Shown: piece by piece, positions 25,555-35,853 of the stretch | Layout of the letters: every line of letters begins with the position of its first letter | Position numbering within the stretch: position 1 is the first letter of the stretch | Assembly (NCBI RefSeq): GCF_947500975.1 | Contig: NZ_CANMUE010000006.1 | Span: 1-64,000 of the forward strand | DNA: 64,000 nt | Direction of reading: 5' to 3' | DNA from: an uncultured Polaribacter sp. | GTDB taxonomy: Bacteria > Bacteroidota > Bacteroidia > Flavobacteriales > Flavobacteriaceae | Program-made: the position numbers and the translations under genes | Notes under the pieces: generated by a model | Seen by the model: the letters and a program-made list of their open reading frames with translations, nothing else | Database searches by the model: none | Told to the model about the DNA's origin: nothing

Positions 25555-28407
25555 ATGTCTGAAGGCAAAACAACAAGGCTTAATAAAGTTTTAAGAGAGT
25601 TTAATATTTCTCTTGATAGAGCAGTAGAATATTTAGCAAGTAAAGGTCATGAAATAGAAGCAAGGCCAACTACTAAAATTTCTGGTGATGTTTATCAAGT
25701 GTTACTTGATGGCTTTGAAACAGATGCTAATAAAAAAGCAGCATCTAAAGAAGTTGGAGAAGAAAAACGTAAAGAGAAAGAAGCTATTCGTTTAGAACTT
25801 GAAGCTAAGTTAGAAAAGAAAAGAGCTTTAGAAGATAAAAAGGAGGAGAAGAAAGAAGAAGTTCTTAAAGCCAAAGCAGAAAAATTAGCATTTAAAACTG
25901 TTGGTAAAGTTGATCTTGATAATATTGGTACTAAAAAAACCGAAGTTAAAAAAGAAGAATCAAAACCGGTAGAAGCTAAAAAAGAAGAGGTTGTTCAAGC
26001 AAAAAAAGAAGCTCCTAAAAAAGAAGAGGTTAAAATTGAAAGACCAATTATTAAAGCTCCTGTTATTGTTGATACCTTAAAAATTGATACTCCAAAAGTA
26101 GATAAGATAAAAGAAAAAACAGTAAAAGAAGAAGCTCCTAAAGTTCAAAAAGAGGAGGTTAAAACTGTTCAAAAAGATAAAAAAACTGAAGCTCCTGTAG
26201 AAATAACTGCAGAAAATGCCGAAGCAATAAAAACTCAGTATAAAAAATTAGATGGGCCAAAAATTACTGGAAAAACTATCGATTTAAAGCAGTTTGAAAA
26301 ACCTAAAAAGAAAAAACCTGAAGTTAAAAAAGCTGCAAATTCTAGTACAGATAGAAAAAAGCGTAAAAGAATTAGCAAGCCAGGTTCAACAGGCGGAGGT
26401 GGTGTAGGAAGACCAATCGGGAACAGAGGTGGACAAGGAAATAGGTCTAATTTTAGAGGTGGAAGAGGTAATGGTAGAAGTACTCCAGTTAAAAAAGAAG
26501 AGCCAACAGAAGCAGAAATCCAGAAGCAAGTTAGAGAAACACTAGAAAAACTTCAAGGAAAATCTTCTAAAGGTAAAGGAGCTAAATACAGAAGAAATAA
26601 AAGAGAAGCTCACAGAGAGCATACAGAAGCAGAACTAGAAGCTCAAGCATTAGACAATAAAATTTTAAAAGTAACAGAGTTTGTTACGGTAAGTGAGGTT
26701 GCTACAATGATGGAAGTTCCTGTAACTAACATTATTTCTGCATGTATGTCTTTAGGAATGATGGTTACAATGAATCAGCGTTTAGATGCTGAAACATTGG
26801 TAATTGTTGCTGAAGAGTTTAATCATAAGGTAGAATTTGTAGGTGCTGAAGTAGAAGAATCTATTGAAGAAGTAATAGATAAACCAGAAGATTTAATTAC
26901 ACGTGCACCAATTATTACGGTAATGGGGCATGTAGATCATGGTAAAACTTCTTTATTAGATTATATTAGAAAAGCAAATGTTATTGAAGGAGAAAGTGGT
27001 GGAATTACACAGCATATTGGAGCATATTCAGTAAATGTTGGAGATCAAAAAATTGCATTCTTAGATACTCCTGGTCACGAAGCCTTTACGGCAATGCGTG
27101 CACGTGGAGCTCAAGTAACAGATTTAGTAATTATTGTTGCAGCAGCTGATGATGATGTAATGCCACAAACAAAGGAAGCAATATCTCATGCACAAGCTGC
27201 AGGAGTTCCTATCATATTTGCTATTAATAAAATTGATAAACCAAATGCAAATCCAGATAATGTAAAAACACAATTATCTCAAATGAATTTGCTAATTGAA
27301 GAATGGGGTGGAAACATCCAATCGCAAGATATTTCTGCAAAACATGGAACAGGTGTTCAAGAATTGTTAGAAAAAGTATTATTAGAAGCTGAAATTTTAG
27401 AGTTAAAAGCAAACCCTAATAAAAACGCAGTAGGTGCTGTTGTAGAAGCTTTATTAGATAAAGGAAGAGGTTATGTTTCTACTATTTTAGTACAAGCCGG
27501 AACCTTAAAAATTGGAGATTACTTGTTAGCTGGTAAACACAGTGGTAAAGTAAGAGCAATGTTTGATGATAAAGGTAATAACTTAAAAGAAGCAGGTCCG
27601 TCAACGCCAGTGTCAATTTTAGGTTTAGATGGAGCGCCACAAGCAGGAGATAAATTTGTAGTTTTTGATGATGAAAGAGAAGCAAAACAAATTGCATCTA
27701 AACGTTCTCAATTACAACGTGAGCAATCTGTAAGAACTCAAAAAACATTAACTCTTGATGAAATTGGAAGACGTATTGCGCTTGGAGATTTCAAAGAATT
27801 AAACATCATCTTAAAAGGAGATGTAGATGGTTCTGTAGAAGCTTTAACAGATTCTTTCCAGAAATTATCAACTGAAGAAATACAAGTAAACATTTTACAT
27901 AAAGGTGTTGGTGCTATTACAGAAAGTGATGTGTTATTGGCAACTGCATCAGACGCAATTATTGTTGGATTTAATGTACGCCCTCAAGGAAATGCAAGAA
28001 TGGTTGCAGATAGAGAAGAGGTAGATATTAGAACATATTCTATTATTTATGACGCTATCAACGACTTAAAAGATGCAATGGAAGGAATGTTATCTCCTGA
28101 AATGAAAGAAGAAGTTTCTGGTAATGTAGAAATTAGAGAAGTTTATAAAATATCTAAAGTTGGTAATATTGCTGGTTGTATGGTAATGTCTGGTAAAATA
28201 TTTAGAGACTCTCAAATTAGAATTATTAGAGATGGAATTGTAGTTCATGACGGAGTGTTAACTTCTTTAAAACGTTTCAAAGACGATGTAAAAGAAGTAG
28301 CAAAAGGATATGATTGTGGTATTCAAATTAAAAACTATAATGATATTGCAGTAGGAGATGTTATTGAAGCTTACAAAGAAGTAGCAGTTAAAAAGAAGTT
28401 GAAATAA
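25555..28407 (+). CDS. infB: Translation initiation factor IF-2
   Basis: This GTPase brings initiator tRNA to the 30S subunit. The 950 residues show a long charged Lys/Glu-rich linker (about 60-260), a Gly/Arg-rich patch (about 280-305, [19 protein letters not shown]) and the GTPase domain starting near 455, with the P-loop [19 protein letters not shown], switch [17 protein letters not shown] and [12 protein letters not shown]. The C-terminal domains include [10 protein letters not shown] and [15 protein letters not shown]. It follows nusA by 64 bases and ends the operon. Confidence 0.96.
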   Translation: MSEGKTTRLNKVLREFNISLDRAVEYLASKGHEIEARPTTKISGDVYQVLLDGFETDANKKAASKEVGEEKRKEKEAIRLELEAKLEKKRALEDKKEEKKEEVLKAKAEKLAFKTVGKVDLDNIGTKKTEVKKEESKPVEAKKEEVVQAKKEAPKKEEVKIERPIIKAPVIVDTLKIDTPKVDKIKEKTVKEEAPKVQKEEVKTVQKDKKTEAPVEITAENAEAIKTQYKKLDGPKITGKTIDLKQFEKPKKKKPEVKKAANSSTDRKKRKRISKPGSTGGGGVGRPIGNRGGQGNRSNFRGGRGNGRSTPVKKEEPTEAEIQKQVRETLEKLQGKSSKGKGAKYRRNKREAHREHTEAELEAQALDNKILKVTEFVTVSEVATMMEVPVTNIISACMSLGMMVTMNQRLDAETLVIVAEEFNHKVEFVGAEVEESIEEVIDKPEDLITRAPIITVMGHVDHGKTSLLDYIRKANVIEGESGGITQHIGAYSVNVGDQKIAFLDTPGHEAFTAMRARGAQVTDLVIIVAAADDDVMPQTKEAISHAQAAGVPIIFAINKIDKPNANPDNVKTQLSQMNLLIEEWGGNIQSQDISAKHGTGVQELLEKVLLEAEILELKANPNKNAVGAVVEALLDKGRGYVSTILVQAGTLKIGDYLLAGKHSGKVRAMFDDKGNNLKEAGPSTPVSILGLDGAPQAGDKFVVFDDEREAKQIASKRSQLQREQSVRTQKTLTLDEIGRRIALGDFKELNIILKGDVDGSVEALTDSFQKLSTEEIQVNILHKGVGAITESDVLLATASDAIIVGFNVRPQGNARMVADREEVDIRTYSIIYDAINDLKDAMEGMLSPEMKEEVSGNVEIREVYKISKVGNIAGCMVMSGKIFRDSQIRIIRDGIVVHDGVLTSLKRFKDDVKEVAKGYDCGIQIKNYNDIAVGDVIEAYKEVAVKKKLK

Positions 28408-28427
28408 ACTTATTATTTTATAAAAAA

Positions 28428-28465
28428 TAAAAAGCCGAAATCCATTTGAATTTCGGCTTTTTTTA
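28428..28465. terminator. Bidirectional intrinsic terminator after infB
   Basis: AAAAAGCCGAAAT and ATTTCGGCTTTTT form a long stem around CCATTTGA, with A and T runs on both sides. It separates infB from the convergent SPOR gene. Confidence 0.92.
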
Positions 28466-28479
28466 TGAGTAGTTTTTGA

Positions 28480-28848
28480 TTATTTACCTAATGGAATAAT
28501 AATTAATCCAGAAAATTTATCAGAAAATCTGGCAATTGCTCTATCAGCTTCTAATTTAGTTTTGTAGTTCCCAACTTGAACTTTCCAGTAAGGCTGATCA
28601 TAATTTAATTTTGAATAAATATTAGGATAATTTACTTTAAACCTATTATGAATACTTTTTGCCCTTGTTTCTTTTCCATAGAAAATTTGAATCCTATATC
28701 CGTAACTATATTGTTTATTAAACTCTCTTTTTTTAGCAATTAAGTTTTTTATCTGTTCGCTGCTATTTGTTTCATTTTGAGCATAAAAACTTGTAGTTCC
28801 AGCTAAAAGAAACAGAAGTATAAAGTTAAAAATGTTTTTTCTTTTCAT
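28480..28848 (-). CDS. Small exported SPOR-domain protein
   Basis: This 122-residue protein has a signal peptide (MKRKNIFNFILLFLLAGTTSFYAQ) and then one SPOR domain (about 48-120; YGYRIQIFYGKETRAKS, YWKVQVGNYKTKLEADRAI). SPOR domains bind peptidoglycan lacking stem peptides, often at division sites. It would be periplasmic; the actual role is unknown. Its promoter region holds CAAAAGTA (28866-28873), which reads TACTTTTG on its strand, and it is divergent from the respiratory operon. Confidence 0.85.
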   Translation of the reverse strand: MKRKNIFNFILLFLLAGTTSFYAQNETNSSEQIKNLIAKKREFNKQYSYGYRIQIFYGKETRAKSIHNRFKVNYPNIYSKLNYDQPYWKVQVGNYKTKLEADRAIARFSDKFSGLIIIPLGK

Positions 28849-28972
28849 ATTAAAAATAATTTACACAAAAGTAACGAGTTGATTGTTAAAAAATTGAAAA
28901 AAAGATTATTTAGAATAGTTATAAATTAATATTTAACGTTCCTTTAGCTTTTTAAAATTTAGCAATAAGTAG

Positions 28973-28980
28973 TACTTTTG
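28973..28980 (+). promoter_or_regulatory. Promoter -7 box of the act-cox operon
   Basis: TACTTTTG fits TAnnTTTG and lies 64 bases before the actA ATG. No clear -33 TTTG is found at the standard spacing. Confidence 0.5.
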
Positions 28981-29044
28981 TACAACTGTTCAAAAACCGT
29001 TTTTTGAACTATTTTTAATACGATACTATAAATAGTTTGTAAAT

Positions 29045-30334
29045 ATGAAAAGTGTACCATTACACAGTAGATTAACTACACTACTTCTTAAGAGTTTTAC
29101 AATCATTCTGTTTTTTGCATTTAGCATATCTTCTTATTCGCAAGATGTAGATGCTGCACGTCAAACAGAAGGTAGAAAATTATTTAAATCTTTGTGTACA
29201 TCTTGTCATAAGTTAGATAAGAAGTTAGTAGGGCCTGCTTTAGGTAAAGTTGAGGAGAGAAGAGAAAATGATTGGCTAAAATCTTGGATTAAAAACAATG
29301 CTGAGTTTCAAAAAGTGAATGCAGATGCTGCAGAAGCTGCTGAGTTTGATACAAGTGCGATGACTGCTTTTCCTCAGTTGTCAGATAAACAAATAGACGA
29401 TATTTTATACTACACAACTGTAGGTGATCCGCCAAAACCAGGTGTAGTAAATGAGATAGGAGCGGGAGCTTCTACTGGAAGTGATGGTAGTCCAAAATGG
29501 TTAATCTATATTTTAGCTGCCGCTATTATTGTTGCCTTTTTAATTATTGCTAGTTTATTAAAAACAATTAGCGAGTTAAAAGGAGCTCCAAAAACACCGG
29601 GTGCAATTGCTTCTTTAGGTGAAGTTTGGGAAGGGTTTAAGCAAAATACATTCTTAAAAGTTCTATGTACTATTTTTGGATTATTAATTGGAGCTTATGT
29701 TCTTTTTGGAACTTTGTTTAAGGTTGGTGTAGATGAAGGTTATATGCCTTTACAAGAAATTGCTTTTTCACATAAAATTCATGCTGGAGATAATAAGATT
29801 GATTGTCAATATTGTCACTCATCAGCAAAACATAGTAAAACTTCGGGTATTCCATCTGTAAATGTTTGTATGAATTGTCATAAAAATATTTCAGAAGTAT
29901 CAGAAGATACAAAAGTAGAATGGGATGGTGTTACTTATGGTAAAGCTGAGTTGGATAAAGAAATTGAAAAAGTATATGCAGCTGCTGGTTGGGATGCGGA
30001 AGAGTTGGAGTATACTGGGGTAGAGAAACCTATCAAATGGATTAGAGTTCATAACTTGCCGGATTTTGTTTATTTTAATCACTCTCAACACGTAACTGTT
30101 GCAGGTTTAAAATGTCAAAAATGTCATGGACCTGTAGAAGAAATGGATGAAATGCGTCAATTTTCTCCACTTACAATGGGTTGGTGTATCGATTGTCATA
30201 AAGACACAAAAGTGGATTTAAAGGATAATGAGTATTACGCAAAAATCCATAAAGAGTTAGCTAAAAAGTATAATGTAGACCAAGTTACTATTGCTCAATT
30301 AGGCGGTAAGGAATGTGGAAAATGTCATTACTAA
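29045..30334 (+). CDS. actA: Alternative complex III subunit A: fused mono-heme and penta-heme cytochrome c
   Basis: This membrane-anchored periplasmic cytochrome belongs to the quinol:cytochrome c oxidoreductase. After a signal peptide (about 1-33) comes a class I-like cytochrome c domain with LFKSLCTSCHKLDKK, a membrane segment (about 158-178), a second one (about 205-228), and a multiheme domain with DCQYCHSS, VCMNCHKN, KCQKCHGP, WCIDCHKD and ECGKCHY. That makes six CxxCH sites. The Rhodothermus ActA is penta-heme; the extra N-terminal mono-heme domain is a fusion. It is the first of actABCDEF-coxBA. Confidence 0.92.
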   Translation: MKSVPLHSRLTTLLLKSFTIILFFAFSISSYSQDVDAARQTEGRKLFKSLCTSCHKLDKKLVGPALGKVEERRENDWLKSWIKNNAEFQKVNADAAEAAEFDTSAMTAFPQLSDKQIDDILYYTTVGDPPKPGVVNEIGAGASTGSDGSPKWLIYILAAAIIVAFLIIASLLKTISELKGAPKTPGAIASLGEVWEGFKQNTFLKVLCTIFGLLIGAYVLFGTLFKVGVDEGYMPLQEIAFSHKIHAGDNKIDCQYCHSSAKHSKTSGIPSVNVCMNCHKNISEVSEDTKVEWDGVTYGKAELDKEIEKVYAAAGWDAEELEYTGVEKPIKWIRVHNLPDFVYFNHSQHVTVAGLKCQKCHGPVEEMDEMRQFSPLTMGWCIDCHKDTKVDLKDNEYYAKIHKELAKKYNVDQVTIAQLGGKECGKCHY

Positions 30335-30409
30335 TTCAAAAATAAAAAATTAAAAGATTATAAAATTATTTGGTTTTTAAATCTTTCAATCATTAAATAA
30401 AAAGTATAA

Positions 30410-33400
30410 ATGGCTTCAAACAAAAAATACTGGCAAAGTGTTGAGGAACTTAAAGGGAGTTCTATTGTTGAAACGTTAAGTAAAAATGAGTTTGTAGAAG
30501 AAATTGCTACAGATGATTTTTTAGGTGATAAAGAAACATTAGAAAATTCATCTACTTCAAGAAGAGATTTCTTAAAATATGTTGGCTTTACTACTGCTGC
30601 TGCATCTTTAGCTGCTTGTGAAGGTCCAGTAAGAAAATCTATACCTTATGTTGTAAAACCAAATGATGTTACTCCTGGAGTTGCAGATTGGTATGCTACT
30701 TCTATTGCTGATGGTTACGATTTTGCAAATGTGTTAGTTAAAACACGTGAGGGTCGTCCAATCCAAATAATGCCAAATAAAGAAGCAAATGGTACAACAA
30801 GTGCTAGAATACAAGCTTCTGTTTTGTCTTTATATGATGAAAAGCTTAGGTTAAAGGAGCCAACAAAAGCTGGTAAAACAATTACTTGGGCAGATGCAGA
30901 TAAAGAAATTGGAGCTAAATTAAATGAATTAAAATTAGCAAATAAACCTGTTGTATTATTAACAGGATCTATGGCTAGTCCTTCTACAGATAAAATTATT
31001 GGAGAGTTTGTTGTAAATAATCCTAATATAAAACACGTTGTTTATGATGCAGTTTCAGAGTCTGGAGCGGCAGAAGCAATGTTAGCAATGCATGGTGAAC
31101 GTGCATTGCCAAATTATCACTTAGATAAAGCAAAAACAATTGTTTCGTTTGGAGCAGATTTTTTAGGTGATTTTCATGGTGGATTCGAAAAACAATTTAT
31201 TGCTGGTAGAAAGCCAGAAACTGGCCATATGTCTTATCATGTTCAGTTTGAAAGTAATATGTCTTTAACTGGTGCAAATTCTGATAAACGTGTGGTTTTA
31301 AAGCCTTCAGATCAAGTTTTTGCATTGCTAAATGTTTATAATGCTATTACTGGTGCAGGTGTTCCTTCAAAAGTAACACCAGTTGATTCACAAGTAAATG
31401 ATGCTGTAAAAGCATTAAAAAAAGCAGGTTCAAAAGCTGTTGTTTTAACAGGGTTAAATGATAAAAATGCGCAACTAGTTGCTTTAGCAATTAACAAAGC
31501 GTTAAATAGTGAAATTATTGATACAGTAAATACATTAAATATTCGTCAAGGAAATGATGTAGAAGTTGCACAATTAATTTCAGATATGAAAGCGGGTAAA
31601 GTTGCAGGATTAATTTCTTACAATGTAGATCCTTTATATTCATTAGCTAATTCATCTGGTTTTTCTGATGGATTAAAAAAAATAGAATTATCAGTAGCAT
31701 TATCAACTGAAAATAACGAAACAGTAAATGCATCTAATTTTGCATTACCAACCCCACATTTCTTAGAATCTTGGGGAGATACACAGTTTGATTCAGTTAC
31801 TTATGGTTTAACGCAGCCAACAATTCAGCCTTTATTTAATACACGTCAAATTCAAGATACGTTGTTAAAATGGTCTGGAAATTCAACCTCTTATTACGAG
31901 TACTTAAAAGATTTTGCTATTACTAATATTTTAGGAAGTAGTTCTTGGAATAAAGCTTTGCATAATGGATTTTATAATGTAAAAAGTATTCAATCTGAAG
32001 ATTTATTTGAATCTGCAGTTGATGTTACAAGTATTGCTTCTGCGTTAGCAAGTTCAGCAAAAAGTGCTTCAGGTTTCGAATTAAATTTTTACACCAAAAC
32101 TGGTTTAGGTGATGGTAAGCAAGCAAACAATCCTTGGTTACAAGAGTTTCCTGATCCAATTACAAGGGCATCTTGGGATAACTACTTAATGATGTCTATT
32201 GCTGATGCTGGAGAATTAGGTTTTTCAAACCCTGTAAAAGATAATGGAGCTATTGATGGCGATTATGCAAAAGTAACTGTTAATGGAGTTTCTGTTACAG
32301 TTCCAGTAATGGTGCAACCTGGTCAAGCAAAAGGTTCTTTTGGGTTGGCACTTGGTTATGGTAAAACTTTCGGATTAAAAGAAGAAATGCAAGTAGGTGT
32401 TAATGCTTACCCTTTATATAATGGAGGTAATAACATACAATATAATGTAGCTATAGAAAAAGTATCAGGAACCCATAAATTTGCTTGTACACAAGTACAA
32501 AAAACAATTGCTGGTCGTCATGATATTTTAAAAGTTGCTTCTTTAAAAGAATATAAAACTGTTGCTCCTAAAGATCACAAAAATGGTTGGAATAAACCAT
32601 CTTATGTTTCTTATGATCATCAAGAAGTAGAAGCAAATACTATTGATTTATGGGATGAACACAACAGAGAAGTTGGTCATCACTTTAATTTATCTATAGA
32701 TTTAACATCTTGTACAGGGTGTGGAGCTTGTGTTGTTGCATGTCATGCAGAGAACAATGTTGCTGTTGTAGGTAAAAATGAAGTTAGAGTTGGTAGAGAT
32801 ATGCACTGGTTGCGTATTGATAGATATTATTCTTCTGAAGTAGAAACTAGAGAAGAAGCAAAAGAATTAGGATTAAGCAGAGGAGATACGTATAGAGCGT
32901 TAGAAACGGAAGCTGAAAATCCTGAAGTTACTTTTCAACCAATGATGTGCCAGCACTGTAATCATGCTCCTTGTGAGACTGTTTGCCCAGTTGCTGCAAC
33001 TTCACATGGTCGTCAAGGACAAAACCAAATGGCATACAATAGATGTGTAGGTACAAGATATTGTGCAAACAACTGTCCATATAGAGTTCGTAGATTTAAC
33101 TGGTTTAATTATTCTAATAATAACGAGTTTGATTTTAACATGAACAATGAGTATGGAAAAATGGTGTTAAATCCTGATGTTGTAGTTCGTTCTAGAGGGG
33201 TTATGGAAAAATGTTCTATGTGTATTCAAATGACACAAGCAACAATTTTAAAAGCTAAGAAAGAAGGTAGAGCAGTAAATACAGATGAGTTTGAAACAGC
33301 TTGTTCATCTGCTTGTACAACAGGCGCTATGGTTTTTGGTGATGTAAATAACAAAGAAGATAAAGTTGCTGCATTAGCACAAGATAAAAGAGCGTATAAC

Positions 33401-33472
33401 GTGTTAGATTACTTACAGACAAAACCAAATGTAATTTATCAGGTTAAAATTAAAAACACGAACGAAGCATAA
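30410..33472 (+). CDS. actB: Alternative complex III subunit B: molybdopterin-oxidoreductase-like iron-sulfur protein
   Basis: This large subunit has a Tat-like N-terminal signal (SRRDFLKYVGFTTAAASLAAC, about 51-71) that also looks like a lipobox. The middle (about 80-720) resembles the molybdopterin-oxidoreductase fold, which in characterised ActB proteins carries no cofactor. The C-terminal ferredoxin region (about 765-1000) has CTGCGACVVACHAENN, CQHCNHAPCETVCP, CVGTRYCANNCPYR and CSMCIQMTQ, the ligands for 3Fe-4S/4Fe-4S clusters. At 1020 residues it is normal for the family. It works with ActC in quinol oxidation. Confidence 0.92.
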   Translation: MASNKKYWQSVEELKGSSIVETLSKNEFVEEIATDDFLGDKETLENSSTSRRDFLKYVGFTTAAASLAACEGPVRKSIPYVVKPNDVTPGVADWYATSIADGYDFANVLVKTREGRPIQIMPNKEANGTTSARIQASVLSLYDEKLRLKEPTKAGKTITWADADKEIGAKLNELKLANKPVVLLTGSMASPSTDKIIGEFVVNNPNIKHVVYDAVSESGAAEAMLAMHGERALPNYHLDKAKTIVSFGADFLGDFHGGFEKQFIAGRKPETGHMSYHVQFESNMSLTGANSDKRVVLKPSDQVFALLNVYNAITGAGVPSKVTPVDSQVNDAVKALKKAGSKAVVLTGLNDKNAQLVALAINKALNSEIIDTVNTLNIRQGNDVEVAQLISDMKAGKVAGLISYNVDPLYSLANSSGFSDGLKKIELSVALSTENNETVNASNFALPTPHFLESWGDTQFDSVTYGLTQPTIQPLFNTRQIQDTLLKWSGNSTSYYEYLKDFAITNILGSSSWNKALHNGFYNVKSIQSEDLFESAVDVTSIASALASSAKSASGFELNFYTKTGLGDGKQANNPWLQEFPDPITRASWDNYLMMSIADAGELGFSNPVKDNGAIDGDYAKVTVNGVSVTVPVMVQPGQAKGSFGLALGYGKTFGLKEEMQVGVNAYPLYNGGNNIQYNVAIEKVSGTHKFACTQVQKTIAGRHDILKVASLKEYKTVAPKDHKNGWNKPSYVSYDHQEVEANTIDLWDEHNREVGHHFNLSIDLTSCTGCGACVVACHAENNVAVVGKNEVRVGRDMHWLRIDRYYSSEVETREEAKELGLSRGDTYRALETEAENPEVTFQPMMCQHCNHAPCETVCPVAATSHGRQGQNQMAYNRCVGTRYCANNCPYRVRRFNWFNYSNNNEFDFNMNNEYGKMVLNPDVVVRSRGVMEKCSMCIQMTQATILKAKKEGRAVNTDEFETACSSACTTGAMVFGDVNNKEDKVAALAQDKRAYNVLDYLQTKPNVIYQVKIKNTNEA

Positions 33473-33482
33473 AAGGTGTATA

Positions 33483-33526
33483 AAAGTTAATAAGTTAAAA
33501 GAATACTCATTTAACTTATTAACTTT
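33483..33526 (+). repeat. 17-bp perfect inverted repeat between actB and actC
   Basis: AAAGTTAATAAGTTAAA (33483-33499) and its exact inverted copy TTTAACTTATTAACTTT (33510-33526) flank a 10-base loop. The hairpin lies in the 85-base gap inside the operon. It is followed by AAAACTATAAATAA and not a T-run, so termination is unlikely; mRNA processing or stability is more plausible. Confidence 0.85.
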
Positions 33527-33557
33527 AAAACTATAAATAAAAACTAAGTAATTAAAT

Positions 33558-35312
33558 ATGTCTCATTACGAAGCACCCATAAGGGAACCTTTAGTATTAG
33601 GTGATAAAAGTTATCACGACATTACCGAAGACATTGCCAAACCTATAGAAGGTAAAGCAAACAAGAATTGGTACATGGCATTCTATATTTCTTTAGCAGC
33701 AATGCTTTGGGGATTTGGATGTATCTTTTACACAGTTGGAACAGGTATTGGAGTTTGGGGATTAAGCAAGAACATTGGATGGGCTTGGGATATCACAAAC
33801 TTTGTATGGTGGGTAGGTATTGGTCATGCAGGAACCTTAATTTCTGCAGTACTATTATTATTCCGTCAAAAATGGAGAATGGCCATAAACCGTTCTGCAG
33901 AAGCAATGACTATCTTTGCCGTTTTTCAAGCAGGATTGTTTCCAATTATTCACATGGGACGTCCTTGGAACGGATATTGGGTATTGCCAATTCCAAATCA
34001 ATTTGGATCACTTTGGGTTAACTTTAACTCACCATTATTATGGGATGTATTTGCGATATCAACGTATTTATCTGTATCATTAGTTTTCTGGTGGACAGGT
34101 TTGTTGCCTGATTTTGCAATGATTAGAGATAGAGCAGTAAAACCTTTTCAAAAGAAAATATATGCTTTGTTATCATTCGGTTGGTCTGGTAGAGCAAAAG
34201 ATTGGCAACGTTTTGAAGAAGTATCTTTAGTATTGGCAGGTTTAGCAACTCCATTAGTACTTTCTGTACATACAATTGTATCTATGGACTTTGCTACATC
34301 AATCAATCCAGGTTGGCACTCAACAATTTTCCCACCTTATTTCGTTGCAGGAGCAATCTTTTCAGGATTTGCAATGGTACAAACGTTATTAGGTATTATG
34401 AGAAAAGTTACTAATATGGAAGATTATATTACACGTTTACACGTAGAATATATGAACATTGTAATTATCTTAACTGGTGGAATTGTAGCTGTAGCATATG
34501 CAACTGAATTTTTTATTGCTTGGTATACAGGTTCACCTTACGAAAACTATACTTACTTATCTGTAGGTGCAGCAACAGGACCTTATGCTTGGGCATTTTA
34601 TTCACTATTATTCTTTAACATTTTAACACCTCAGTTATTATGGTTTAAGAAAATTAGAAGAAGTTTTATTTGGTCTTTTATCATTTCAATATTTATTAAT
34701 ATTGGTATGTGGTTTGAGCGTTTTGATATTATTGCAATTGTATTAAGTAAAGGTCATTTACCATCAACTTGGTGGCGTTTTGAGCCTACGTTTGTAGACG
34801 TTGGTATCTTTATTGGAACAATAGGATTCTTCTTTGTATTATTCTTATTATATGCAAGAACTTTCCCTGTAATTGCTCAAGCAGAAGTAAAAACAATATT
34901 AAAATCTTCAGGTGAATTTTACAAAAAGAGAAGAGATGGTAATAATGTAGTTATGGGGCCAGATGCTCATAAAGCAATTGCAAAACCTTTAAAAGATGTA
35001 AATAATGGAACTTCTATTGTTGATGAAGTTTCTAATACTGTTAAAGATTCAGCAGATAAATTAAAAAGTTTATTTAGTACAATTGGAGTGTTTGATTCTA
35101 AAACACAAAAGGCCGACGACTTAAAGAAAATTAGTGGAGTGGGACCTAAATTAGAAAGTGTATTAAATGATATTGGCTTATTTACTTTTGAGCAAGTAAG
35201 CAAAATGACTAAAAAAGAATATGACTTGTTAGACAGTATCACTGGTTCTTTCCCAGGAAGAGCTGAGCGTGATGATTGGGCTAAACAAGCTAAAAATTTA
35301 ATAAACGGATAA
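33558..35312 (+). CDS. actC: Alternative complex III subunit C (NrfD/PsrC-like) fused to a C-terminal helix-hairpin-helix domain
   Basis: This integral membrane subunit houses the quinol site. About ten membrane helices run from residue 38 to 440 (for example VWWVGIGHAGTLISAVLLLF, LVLSVHTIVSMDFATSINPG). Unusually, a linker (about 445-510) and a C-terminal domain (about 515-584) follow: DLKKISGVGPKLESVLNDIG and GRAERDDWAKQAK. This matches the helix-hairpin-helix / H3TH domain (COG3743 type) that is also found at the C-terminus of some alphaproteobacterial NuoE proteins. Family NrfD subunits usually end near 450-480. actD starts 2 bases after the stop. Confidence 0.9.
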   Translation: MSHYEAPIREPLVLGDKSYHDITEDIAKPIEGKANKNWYMAFYISLAAMLWGFGCIFYTVGTGIGVWGLSKNIGWAWDITNFVWWVGIGHAGTLISAVLLLFRQKWRMAINRSAEAMTIFAVFQAGLFPIIHMGRPWNGYWVLPIPNQFGSLWVNFNSPLLWDVFAISTYLSVSLVFWWTGLLPDFAMIRDRAVKPFQKKIYALLSFGWSGRAKDWQRFEEVSLVLAGLATPLVLSVHTIVSMDFATSINPGWHSTIFPPYFVAGAIFSGFAMVQTLLGIMRKVTNMEDYITRLHVEYMNIVIILTGGIVAVAYATEFFIAWYTGSPYENYTYLSVGAATGPYAWAFYSLLFFNILTPQLLWFKKIRRSFIWSFIISIFINIGMWFERFDIIAIVLSKGHLPSTWWRFEPTFVDVGIFIGTIGFFFVLFLLYARTFPVIAQAEVKTILKSSGEFYKKRRDGNNVVMGPDAHKAIAKPLKDVNNGTSIVDEVSNTVKDSADKLKSLFSTIGVFDSKTQKADDLKKISGVGPKLESVLNDIGLFTFEQVSKMTKKEYDLLDSITGSFPGRAERDDWAKQAKNLING

Positions 35313-35314
35313 TT

Positions 35315-35842
35315 ATGGAATCATCAAAAGTTATTCATGCGTTTTATAATGATGATGAAGTACTGATGGATGCAGTAAAAGCTGTAAAAGCAGAACATCA
35401 TCATATAGAAGAAGTATTTTGTCCTTTTCCTGTTCATGGTTTAGATAAAGCTATGGGATTAGCACCAACAAGATTAGCTATTACTGCATTTTTTTATGGT
35501 ATTACTGGTTTGTGTGTTGCTATTTGGATGACAAATTATATGATGATACAAGATTGGCCACAAGATATTGGAGGTAAACCAAGTTTTTCTTGGTTTGAAA
35601 ACATGCCTGCTTTTGTGCCAATTATGTTTGAATTAACAGTGTTTTTTGCAGCTCACTTAATGGTTATTACTTTTTATATGAGAAGTAGAATTTGGCCATT
35701 TAAAGAAGCTGAAAATCCAGATCCAAGAACTACAGATGACCATTTTTTAATGGAAATTCCAGTACATAATAATGTTGATGAATTAACTGCATTATTATCA
35801 AAAACAGGAGCTGTAGAAATTAATGTAGTAGACAAGCACTAA
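35315..35842 (+). CDS. actD: Alternative complex III subunit D (DUF3341)
   Basis: This small membrane subunit has 175 residues. The N-terminal cytoplasmic domain (about 1-50) begins with VIHAFYNDDEVLMDAVKAV and contains FCPFPVHGLDKAMGL, a DUF3341 hallmark. Two membrane helices follow (about 55-78, LAITAFFYGITGLCVAIWM, and about 100-125). It lies between ActC and ActE in the standard order. Confidence 0.9.
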   Translation: MESSKVIHAFYNDDEVLMDAVKAVKAEHHHIEEVFCPFPVHGLDKAMGLAPTRLAITAFFYGITGLCVAIWMTNYMMIQDWPQDIGGKPSFSWFENMPAFVPIMFELTVFFAAHLMVITFYMRSRIWPFKEAENPDPRTTDDHFLMEIPVHNNVDELTALLSKTGAVEINVVDKH

Positions 35843-35853
35843 GAAAACAGATA

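Noticed and set aside
30410..33472. A functional molybdenum or nitrate-reductase type enzyme
   Set aside because: Its neighbours and the ferredoxin C-terminus identify ActB of alternative complex III, whose characterised members have no molybdopterin cofactor.
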